Shown here piece by piece: positions 8,391 through 16,501 of a stretch of DNA of 16,501 bases; position 1 is the stretch's first letter; each line of letters begins with the position of its first letter. Origin of the DNA: Asterionellopsis glacialis. Lineage: Eukaryota > Bacillariophyta > Plagiogrammaphyceae > Rhaphoneidales > Asterionellopsidaceae. The DNA lies in NCBI GenBank assembly GCA_014885115.2, contig WKLE02001425.1, positions 1-16,501 on the forward strand, written 5' to 3'. The translations under genes and the position numbers were made by a program. Below the pieces are notes generated by a model. The model saw only the letters and a program-made list of their open reading frames with translations. It was not told the DNA's origin and searched no databases.

Positions 8391-9392
8391 GGTCTACTTC
8401 TTTTGGATTTTGAGTTTACTTGTTGTCTCCGGGAAACAAAATATTGACGAAGCGAATGTCTTCCAGTTCGTTTCTTTTTATGTGCTCAGTCTGCAGTCGA
8501 AGTCTGAAGAAATATGTTCTCTCGAGGGGAGGGTTAGGCGGTTCTCTTCAGGTTTCTCTGTAGAAACCGTACCAGACATGAACTCATTCCCGGTTGACAA
8601 TGGATATATATTCATGGGTTGCTTCGTTAGACATCACCAGTATCACAGGGTTCGCATCCGTTGACAAAAAATTCGTTTTCGACCCCTGTGTACAAGCAGT
8701 TTTTATTTTTTAGTATGTTCAAATTCCATATCGGACGCAACTCAACTGATCAACTTAAGGATTATTCCCGTCTCAGGGGGCTAAGATAAGTCACGAAACG
8801 ATTGAAAGTGATCATATGTATCCAATGTACTACAAAGTAAAATGCAAATGACAAATTCAAGGAAATAAACATTGATTAGGAGTGTAGCCGTTAAAAGAGG
8901 TTAAAATATTCATAAAATTTCATAATTTTTTGTATCCTCCTGCCAAAAATTTGGTATCCATGCGCATACCAGGTACATAGTCAGCATACCAGGTAGTACA
9001 GCTAGCGACGTACCGGTACACAATCTGTTTATTATAAAAAAAAAGTTAAACCGGTACCGAACTCATCCTAGCTACTAGTAAGTAGAGTTTTTATTTTACT
9101 GGATAAAATCACTCATCATAGGGAATTCTGAAAATATGAAGTCTAAAACTACGGTAATAATGTTCCTGTCTACTCCCGGAAGGGAAAGACCATGTAAATC
9201 AATATAATATCAGAAAGTGGTCTCCAGGGTGTAGCTCACATTCTGTTACATATTGAATAAACTGGATTTATTAACTTTTTCTGATTGTATATTAGTGTCT
9301 AGCTTCAAATTCGCCGCATCATATTAGTGTATTGCTTACAAAATCCAACTTTATGTCCATTAACTTGAAGAATTTAAGGTAATATCGAACTT
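8391..9392. other. Intergenic region between the Cys-rich and MATE genes
   Basis: This 1002-bp stretch holds the promoter side of the Cys-rich gene and the 3' side of the MATE gene, both on the minus strand. No gene is supported. A cluster of related short palindromes lies at 8967-9059: TACCAGGTAC (8967-8976), TACCAGGTA (8987-8995), GTACCGGTAC (9010-9019) and ACCGGTACCG (9050-9059). A plus-strand open frame over 8206-8664 overlaps the Cys-rich 5' end and its promoter side and is best read as a shadow. Confidence 0.5.
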
Positions 9393-11856
9393 TCATGCCG
9401 AGGAAGCCGTCGTAACTTCGCTTTCAAGAGCTAACCGAGCTTGAGCCTTCTGAGCCTCGATTTTCCAATTAGTTGTTCCAGCAACTAAGCCGAACAAAAG
9501 TATTAGATGTACAACTGTACCTGCAGAAAAGAGGAGCAAGACAAGAAGGATGCCATGGTTAGGAAATGGCGGTAAGATTTGAACAAGAGAATTCTCTCCA
9601 AGAAAATTCTTAATCAATGTGATACGTATTCTCCTTATCATTTCTCAGTGCAAAGCAGAGTTGATCACTGACCTGTTGTCATGCCTGCAAGCCAAATAAC
9701 ATTTTAAAAAGGTTGAAAACGTCCAGTTCAGAAAGACATTAGCTACAAATATGAGACAAGACCATTGCATCATACTGACCTGCCACGAGGCCTACAACCC
9801 CACAAAAGCCTTCACCACACATGTATCCATCGTTTTGTACGAATGCCAAGTGATAAGCAAGCGGAACACCAATAACCCAGTATGCTATCACAATCACGGG
9901 GAGCATGTGGCACTGACGGCCACAACCCTTGATAACACCATTCAAAGCAGCCTGAACGCCATCAGCAAACACATACAGGGCCAAGAAAGGGATAGTCCTG
10001 CTAGCTTCAAGTATCACGTCCTTGTCCGCAGAAAATAGCCGGGGAAACAATGTGTGATCTGTTACATACAAAACAATTCCCAAAGTAGCGCTAAGAACCC
10101 CGGCAGTAAACACGCTAACTTTGGCGCTAAGTGCAGCACCCAGTGGATCCCCCGATCCAAGTTTATTACCTATTCTACCTGCACGTGTAAAAAATAATCA
10201 ATCGAAAGTTTTCAAAGTCAGAGGGCACAAATTCGGATGAGACAATAAAAATAGTGAAAGAATTCTCAACTTACTAGATCCTGCAATGCTGACTCCTATT
10301 GTGACGTAGTTGACAAGTGTGTCAAGACGAGAACAAAAAACTTGAGCTGAAAGAGAAAGTTTGAAAGAGAATTTACCAGCCAAGTATCCTTACCAACCGG
10401 AAACATGAAGCAACTGGTGTTTATAGTCTACAAATACAATGGAAATAAGAAGTGGACACAATGAGGAAAGATGAAGCGCTGAACAAGAGAGGTAGCAAAA
10501 CAGAGATCGCGACTTACTTGATATATAGTCATTCCAGCTAGTGCAAAAGCGGGATTGGGCTGCAAACGAATTAAATTAAACGAAATTAGAGGAGCAATGT
10601 CAAGATCCATATAATGTTGACTTGACTTTTACTTACCTGAAGTCTCCCAGCGAGAAAAATTGAGACTTCTGATGCCCACCATTCTGAAATTATTATTATT
10701 CCGGGTACTGCCAGAGATAGATACTGGCATAGACCAGATATTGAAGTCACTGCAAGCTTGGCTTCTTTCCAAAATGTAAGCGTTGAATGACCAATGGCCT
10801 CTGCTATTGTATTTTCTAAGACGCGGGCTTTTCCATGGTGCGTGCCAAATAGGTAAATAGTCATGAGACATGGTTGAACTAGCTGGAATAATACAGTTGC
10901 GACGCCAACACCAAGATAACCCCAACCGAGAACGTGAATAAAGAATAAGTTCGCTGGCACGTGTATGACCAAACCAACGAACGCAGCATAGGCAGGAACG
11001 TCTGCCATTTCAATAGTCTGAAGCCAGGTTGTAAGAGTGAAATTTACTGAATACGACCAAAGCCCAGGCGTGAGAATCTTTAGATATGCCTGCGAAAATA
11101 AAGATAAAAATAGTGAGGAATATTTCGATTCAAAAATAATCTATGGCAGAGCTTGTGCATTGCCCCAACTTACTTCTGTCATCTCTGACAACGACTCGCC
11201 TTGTCCCAGCGATACTAAAACCGGTTTGATTCCAGAAAGCCACCAAAGTCCAACTGGGACGACAAGGACTAACTGAATGAATATTCCCCTATACAAATAT
11301 GTCAATGGAAGCAAAGGCATGTCCTCTCCTCCAACGTAGGAATCGTTTGTAATTGTAGTTGAATTATACGAGCTTGACTTTGTATCTTTGAGAGGTTTTT
11401 CTTCGTCATGGTTGTCTTTTCGTTGTAATTTTTTATTTCTGCGTGCAATGAGGTCACCTCTTGCATTTCCTGTCAGGGTTGTCAATGCACTACTTAGTCC
11501 AACGGACAGAGACATCCCTGTAACATTGCACAGAGTTGTCGCTAAAGCTGCAGCTGCGAGCTCTTCCGTACCAATACGCCCGACGAAAGCCAAGGAGATA
11601 ACCCAGGGTATTTTGTACCTGATATATGAATTTGAAAAATAAAAAGCCCAGAAGCCACAAAGAATGAGCAGCCGAAAAATAGAAAAAAAGAGCAACTACA
11701 AGCACATGCAAGAATATAGAGGAAAATGAAGACACGACTGATCACGTACATGAACATGGAGAGGATCGACGGAATTGAAGTGACATTTTGCTTTTGCAGT
11801 TCCCGCCAGAAACTATTTTCACTAAACGTTGGACCCGCTTCCTTGCCTGTAGCCAT
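9393..11856 (-). CDS. MATE-family multidrug/metabolite efflux transporter (9 exons)
   Basis: The spliced protein has 546 residues and sits in a membrane (plasma, vacuolar or plastid; not decided by sequence), exporting organic cations or other metabolites in exchange for H+ or Na+ as in the family. Exons, in gene order: 11856-11750, 11618-11174, 11089-10637, 10559-10518, 10427-10394, 10295-10275, 10178-9780, 9684-9673 and 9520-9393 (stop included). Total 1641 nt, in frame throughout. All eight introns are GT-AG with donors GTACGT, GTAAGT x4, GTAAGG or GTCAGT x2, and lengths 77-152 bp. Family marks include EWWASEVSIFLAGRL near 320-334, the second-half block ending RIGNKLGSGDP (369-379), and a typical C-terminus with a last helix then TNWKIEAQKAQAR. 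The first half carries a hydrophilic charged insert (about 88-136) where canonical members have a short loop. No signal peptide precedes the first helix (about 28-50). The start at 11856 has a good context and a hydrophilic N-terminus. Confidence 0.93.
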
Positions 11857-12731
11857 TTAATTGTCGAGGAGTAGAGAGATCGTTTCAAGATTCGGAATAT
11901 TGCTGAAATGAGTCTACTCAAAGGAACGAACGGATCCGTAAACGTGCATGTGTTTACGTGTTTCGTGATTTCGAGATTATGTGTGCACTCTTCGCTATCG
12001 ACGGCATGATGAGTGATGACTCAATGAGAAATCGAAGAGACAAGCAGTGGAGGAACAAGGGGAAAAAAATTCTTGCTCTGTTCGCCTCTCTCCAGTAGTA
12101 CCTGATACATTTAGTCCTACATACAGTAGAGATAAATATATCCGGTGGAGTCTTCAAGACAATTTTGCAGTTTTGTACCTCTGGAGTCCGTTCACGCTAC
12201 AGTATATCCCTGCCTCCCCGTACTAGTCAAAAACTATCCCGAACCATGAGACGTGAACACAAAAGCACGTAACCATAACTCAAGACTGGTCTGACCAAAA
12301 GTCGTTTTTCAAGTTGCATTCTGTCAGTTTAATAACATACGCTTTGCATAATATCTCTGGAATTGGCTGAATGTAATTGCAATAACACTATATTTTAGCT
12401 CAAAGTTGACCATTTTTCGGAAATTTTTGTTGTCCCAAAATTGTTGGAACTACCTTGAACCATGTGCCGTAGAAATTCCGTAGACTCTGGTATGCCTGCT
12501 GGCTCAAAAATGTACACATTTGGCTTTTTTGTTTGTTTGAGACAAAAAGCGATCCTCCACAGAATGCAACACCCAAAAAAAAGATTTGATGGTTGATATG
12601 ACAGCAGTACAAATGCATCTCTAGTTTGCGTTGTTAAACTATATCTATGGAGTGTTCCTCCATCACTCTGTCCACCTCTCTATGAATGAAGTTTTTACCT
12701 TTACCATATAATCTGTTGATGTAAGTTTGTT
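11857..12731. other. Intergenic region upstream of the MATE gene
   Basis: This 875-bp stretch lies between the MATE start and the decayed transposase 3' end. A TGACTCA site (12017-12023), the core bZIP/AP-1-type sequence, lies about 161 bp upstream of the MATE ATG, with an inverted TGAGT at 12010-12014. It could be regulatory, but a 7-mer is expected by chance at about this frequency. A 72-codon minus-strand frame at 12400-12618 shows no recognisable domain. I see no supportable gene. Confidence 0.45.
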
Positions 12732-15287
12732 TCATTCATGCACTATCTTGTATTGTACTTTCAGTACTGACAATGTTGTTGGAATGGCACCATCAGTTTT
12801 TCTTTTTTTAAAATGAATCAGTGCTTTCAGATCACCACAAGTGTAATCCTTCTCATCTTTACCTGAGTTTACAACTTGATCATAATCTTTTTTTCTGTTG
12901 TGATATTCTTTGATGGCCTTTTTAATTGTATTATCCAACTTTTTGATTTTTTCCCATTCTTTCTTTTCTCTTGATGCTCAATTTTGAATAGCTGCCCACC
13001 AGTTATTTTTGTAAGTTTTCTTGCCTCCTCTTTGGAATTTCTAACAGCCTTCCCTTGTTCCTCCCTCTTGCTTAAATTATCCCTGCAGGCCTTATTTCTC
13101 ATCATGTATTGCAGTAAATCAGTTGTGTACTTGGATGCTACACCCATAGATAGGTTGATCATGGAGAAGTCAAGACTATTCTTCTTGGTGTTCATGTCTT
13201 TGGTTATATTTGATGATGAAGGAATTACCTTGTAACTAATTGTTTATGTGTTGCATTAGTTGTTGCTTCTGGAGTTGCTGTGGTTGATTTGCAGACAACT
13301 GTATTCCAAGACAAATGATTGTTTTTCTTGTTATCATTAATGCTAGTAGTACAATTTTACTTGACAAATCACTCTTTTCTGTTGTACTGTTGCTTGTTTG
13401 TCTGGTTACAAGAATTTCTGGATGTGTTAGTAACCTCCTGTTTGCTGGATACCAACCTCTTTCTGCAATTGCTTTTTTATTTCCTTCAACATATCCAAAA
13501 CTTTGCTCCCAAATTATGTTTATTAGTAGTATTATATCACTTCTTTCCAGTGAATTACACATTCCCTTTCTTGTTTTAAACAACACTAATTTTGCTTTTT
13601 CTCTTGCCCATTCAACCTTCCAAATTCTATTCTGTCCACTTGAATCACCAACCTGCCAAATGTGAGTGCCATGTGGTAGCCCAATATTAAACTTCCAAAG
13701 ATGAGATTCTTCATTGATATAGTACAGGAACAGCAGCTGTAATCTACTGTCATGAGCATCAAAAGACCAAATGGTATTGGACAGTTTGGGCTTCTTTTGT
13801 ACACTCCCAATTTGTCCAGCTGCTGGAAGATCTGTTTAAGTAATTTGGAAGTTATACTTCCTTTTGTAGACATACCAACAAAGGCAGGAACTTCCTTTCC
13901 ACAGAAAACACAACAAGGTGGACAGGATAGGTCTTACCTGGTCCAATGTTATCCCTCAGGCTGCCTCCATTATTAAATGGGGCACAAATGTCATGGCCAA
14001 ATCTTTGTTCATATGACAGTTCTACTGCTGCAAAAATAATCACACACATAACTGAGACCAATCACAGTCACCCAGGAATCCACATGACTGCTTGTGATAT
14101 TTGGATTTGATCCTTTACCTACAACAATTTTTTGTCCACCCTTATTACCATCATCTTTTTGACTCAATTCTGTTACAACTTTGTCCCTGAACAAAATCCA
14201 CTCAGGGTGGGTTATCTCAATGGGAACTTTATGACCCACACTTCCTTGTTCATTAGACATTTTTTTGATTTCACTATTTACATAATACTAATTATCCAGG
14301 TCCAATCTTTTTACTACTCTAGCTTCTACGGTTTGGTTGTATACTAAATCATACATTCTTTGTACATTGTCATATGTTACCCAATTAGTCCTATTCACAT
14401 CATGTCTGGTACCTCTCTTGGTTTCCAATTCATTCTTGTGAGAAAACCCTGCCAGTATTTCTTTGAGACAATTCCAGTTATATCCTTCTTTTTGGATAAT
14501 TGAAATGCTTTTACCTGTTGCTGTATTGGTTTATCCTTTATTAAGGAATTTGCAAGGGCCAGACCTTTGGAAGGTGTGATTGGTTGCCCAGCTTGGGCCT
14601 TCCATAGTGAAAACTACAGTAAAATAGGTTCAATCATAGTTAGAGAGGAAACATTTTCCATATCTTATCTACCACCAACTTACTTCTCTTCAACCTGGAA
14701 CGTATCATGTTTGCCAAAACTTTGAAATCCAAATCAGTGCCAAGTCCAAATTTAGTAAGTATATTGGCATGTAACTTTTTATAGGTGCTGTGAGGTAGTG
14801 ATCCTTTTGTTTTGTTTTTTAGGGAAGAATACTGTAGGAACAATTCATTTATAATCTGTTCTTTCTTGTTCTCAAGTGCAACATGTTTTGCCACTGTACT
14901 TTGTTTTGGACATCCACCCTTGCCTTTTACCTCCTCCCCATGATTGTTGGGTTGTGGTTCTGTTCCAAGGAGGTGTAATTTTTCATTTTCCTTCTCCTTT
15001 TTGTTTCTCACAATTGTTTTGACCCTATTGTACAAGTGTGTTCTTGTAAGCCATGGATACACCTGCCTGTGTTTTTAGATGAACTTGCTGATATCACCAT
15101 TTCCTAAATTTTTTTGTTGTAATTTGAAAAGTTCATCAGAAAGTTTCCTGACAACACTTTCCCTATCACCTTTTGTAGTCGGACTGAACATTTCAGGACT
15201 GATCTGCATTAAATTATGAATTAAAAAATAAAAAGCAATTGGTGTTGCTGTGTTTGTGTTGAGAATATCATTAAATTTTGGACTCAA
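12732..15287 (-). pseudogene. Decayed DDE-transposase-like gene (diatom repeat family)
   Basis: This is an AT-rich, broken gene read from 15287 to 12732. Successive segments shift frame near 14655, 14425, 14060, 13925, 13760, 13220 and 12950, with in-frame stops TAA at 15077-15075, TAG at 14616-14614 and TAG at 14290-14288. The pieces keep the order of a DDE-type transposase. An N-terminal PWLTR and basic region comes first, with a KGGCPK motif similar to GRPKG-type DNA-binding motifs and ending in MIRSRLKR. A YWQGFLTRMNW block follows, then FRDKV..SQKDDG (Asp codon 14185-14183), MCVIIFAA, FCGKEVPAF, DAHDSR (Asp codon 13760-13758), then WQVGDSSGQN (Asp codon 13646-13644) and NKKAIAERGW..HPEI. 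The three Asp are candidate catalytic residues (inference). Near 14060 part of the usual segment is missing. A Lys-rich tail ends at 12732. I recall this family as abundant in diatom genomes; no terminal inverted repeats or target duplications were found by eye. Confidence 0.75.
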
Positions 15288-15305
15288 ATTTTGAATTCAA
15301 AATTT
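15286..15305. repeat. Perfect 20-bp palindrome
   Basis: AAATTTTGAATTCAAAATTT reads the same on both strands. It sits just outside the start of the decayed transposase, and TTCAAAATTT recurs immediately after it (15308-15317). It could be a protein-binding or hairpin site of the element, or AT-rich chance. Confidence 0.6.
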
Positions 15306-15391
15306 AATTCAAAATTTTACCCCACCGCATTGTTTATATTTTCCTGCCCCTGGCTGTGCTGTATTGTTGAAATACAATTCACCCAACAGTA

Positions 15392-15785
15392 CACAACTGT
15401 CTGATGAACAACCAACAATAGTACTTGCTTTACTAGTGCAACAGGTTTATTGTTGTGTTTCATATGCTGTCAGTAAATTTTAAACTGATGACAGTATATT
15501 TCAGCCAGAATATACTTCTGTTTGTATTTTTCTGTCCCAGATTATTTGTATGCATATAGAGAAATAAATTTAAGATTATAGATACTAAAAGGATGATTGT
15601 TGGTTTGGAATGTAAAGCAATTTACAATCTTGAAGATTGTAATTACTTTCTAGCCTCATTGATCAACAGAAACAAAAGAACACTTTACTACTGTCTGCTG
15701 AACAATGGTCAATAGTACTTGTATTAGTGCAATAGCTTTATTGCTGTGTTGCTTACATTGAGGAAAATTTTAAAAGTGCTGACAG
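15392..15785. repeat. Imperfect ~100-bp direct repeat, two copies ~290 bp apart
   Basis: Copy A spans about 15392-15494 and copy B about 15687-15785. Shared blocks in the same order are ACTGTCTG.TGAACAA, CAATAGTACTTG, TAGTGCAA.AG, TTTATTG.TGTGTT, AATTTTAAA and TGACAG. Copy A has a 5-base insertion near 15428. The pair could be duplicated regulatory DNA, or ends of a small non-autonomous element; no target-site duplication was seen. Confidence 0.7.
15614..15649. repeat. Inverted repeat with 10-bp perfect core arms
   Basis: TTACAATCTT (15622-15631) and AAGATTGTAA (15633-15642) are perfect reverse complements around a single G. With one indel and one mismatch the pairing extends out to AAAG...CTTT at 15614-15649. 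It lies between the two copies of the direct repeat. Confidence 0.65.
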
Positions 15786-15958
15786 GATGCTGGATTTTTT
15801 TCTTGTGCCAAAGAATTAATTTTCATATAAGACTGAAAATCAGTGCGCAAAATACAAAAGGTATCAAAATCCTGGTCCAACGAAGAACAAAAGATACCCT
15901 GTTGATTGTTGTGATATTTTTTTCTCTCATAATTTGTGGAAACATCTACCATTCTGCC

Positions 15959-16375
15959 ATGGCTGACAAACAGGATATAAATGAAGTATATAAAGCACTT
16001 TGTACCAAAGACCTGGAACAAGCTACTATTGAACAGTGGCCATATGAAGTTGTCAAGGCTTGCATCACATCAATTGATGTAATGGTGGCCACCCTCATCA
16101 AGAACCAGTTGGTTTTGATGAGCAAAAAAGAAACCTTTGAAAGTAACTTCTGGAAGGAAGAGTATCTGTGTGCAAAAGCAGACAAAGATTACTTTTTTGT
16201 GGAGTACCAGGACATCAACTGCATCTGGTTGCAAATGCAGGAGAAGCTGCAAGAATTTGGTGAAGAATTTGAAGATTTATTGTTCAAAATGGACAATGTC
16301 CAGGACAACATTACCGCTTTCTGTACACCTTACATGAGAACAGGTATCAAGTACAATCCATACGGTGTACAGTAG
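15959..16375 (+). CDS. Small hypothetical protein, 138 residues
   Basis: I do not recognise this protein. The ATG at 15959 has a strong context (GCCATGG), and the 138-residue product is acidic and mostly helical by composition. Its segments are QWPYEVVKACITSIDVMVATLIKN at about 27-50, a Lys/Glu region at about 56-76, and an amphipathic stretch at about 90-118 rich in Gln, Leu, Glu and Phe that may be a coiled coil. It ends in an Asn/Tyr/Pro-rich tail. The frame is open upstream to at least 15746, where a hydrophobic stretch (LLIVVIFFSLIICGNI) would be added, so a longer membrane-anchored form is possible, but the Kozak-like context favours 15959. It is divergent from the decayed transposase and lies in the same AT-rich flank, so it could be a second gene of that element, a captured gene, or an ordinary host gene. 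A perfect inverted repeat follows 26 bp after its stop. Confidence 0.5.
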   Translation: MADKQDINEVYKALCTKDLEQATIEQWPYEVVKACITSIDVMVATLIKNQLVLMSKKETFESNFWKEEYLCAKADKDYFFVEYQDINCIWLQMQEKLQEFGEEFEDLLFKMDNVQDNITAFCTPYMRTGIKYNPYGVQ

Positions 16376-16401
16376 GATCATTGCACGATTCAAGTCTACC
16401 T

Positions 16402-16424
16402 GTACCTGGTACAGTACCAGGTAC
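16402..16424. repeat. Perfect inverted repeat, 11-bp arms, one-base loop
   Basis: GTACCTGGTAC (16402-16412), A, then GTACCAGGTAC (16414-16424) are exact reverse complements. They lie just downstream of the 138-codon frame and could form a strong hairpin in its 3' UTR. The right arm is identical to 5754-5764 in another intergenic region. Confidence 0.8.
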
Positions 16425-16501
16425 CTTTCGTGGCAAATCAGTTTCTTTCTACTAAGTTTTTGTAGAAAAATACATACGTTTAATTTTCGTTGCTTCAGTA
16501 G

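Larger units (their letters stand above)
15306..15958. other. Divergent spacer between transposase remnant and 138-codon frame
   Basis: No gene is supported in this stretch. It holds two copies of an imperfect ~100-bp direct repeat and a near-perfect inverted repeat between them. The plus-strand frame that continues into the 138-codon protein is open back to at least 15746; if translated from there it would add a hydrophobic, membrane-like stretch (around 15893-15949) before the ATG at 15959. Confidence 0.5.

Noticed and set aside
8206..8664. 152-codon plus-strand frame overlapping the 5' end of the Cys-rich gene
   Set aside because: Over a third of it is the antisense of a clear signal peptide and pro-region; the rest lies in the promoter region and shows no domain.
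12010..12023. TGACTCA with inverted TGAGT upstream of the MATE gene as a bZIP operator
   Set aside because: A single 7-mer near a promoter is weak evidence; it is mentioned in the spacer entry but not called as a regulatory site.
12400..12618. 72-codon minus-strand frame between MATE and the transposase remnant
   Set aside because: No domain, no similarity to the transposase blocks I can identify, and a short length typical of chance.
15392..15785. Direct repeat read as paired long terminal repeats of a retroelement
   Set aside because: The copies are only ~100 bp, diverged, ~290 bp apart, with no internal coding region, primer site or target duplication visible.
1..16501. tRNA, rRNA, CRISPR array or prokaryotic operon structure
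   Set aside because: No cloverleaf, rRNA core or regularly spaced repeat-spacer pattern was seen, and the spliced gene rules out a bacterial origin for the window as a whole.

Overview
The window reads as nuclear DNA of a unicellular eukaryote, most likely a diatom. Four things support this. One gene has nine exons joined by compact GT-AG introns of 77-152 bp. A large secreted Cys-rich protein carries an RXL site just after its pro-region, a processing motif known from diatom cell-wall proteins. The RRM protein has a eukaryotic nucleolar type of layout. A decayed DDE-transposase-like gene matches a family I recall as abundant in diatom genomes. The organism call is inference; no rRNA, tRNA or organelle marker is present.

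Layout: a gene-bearing core (about 2.6-11.9 kb) lies between AT-rich, repeat-rich flanks. The left flank (1-2.6 kb) holds no convincing intact gene, a three-copy tandem repeat of about 125 bp (879-1243), and one ATG-poor reading frame with weak BAH-like character (1587-2285, minus). The core holds: a 318-codon, relatively GC-rich gene cut by a single in-frame TGA (2614-3567, plus); two tandem 86-bp repeats (3934-4105); a 351-residue lysine-rich protein with two RRMs (4455-5510, minus); a 718-residue secreted protein with seven 10-cysteine repeats (6234-8390, minus); and a 546-residue MATE-family transporter in nine exons, including 12-nt and 21-nt microexons (9393-11856, minus).

The right flank (12.7-15.3 kb) is a DDE-transposase-like pseudogene on the minus strand, with at least seven frameshifts and three in-frame stops. 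A 671-bp divergent spacer with an imperfect direct repeat and palindromes separates it from a 138-codon plus-strand frame of unknown function (15959-16375), followed by a perfect 11-bp-arm inverted repeat. The same GTACCAGGTAC motif recurs in other intergenic stretches.

The core genes are not an operon and show no shared pathway: one is nucleolar/RNA-related, one secreted, one a membrane transporter, one interrupted and unrecognised. The most interesting items are the 7 x 10-Cys secreted protein with its pro-region and RXL site, the phase-symmetric microexons of the MATE gene, the single TGA that splits an otherwise well-kept gene, and the dispersed GTACCAGGTAC palindromes.
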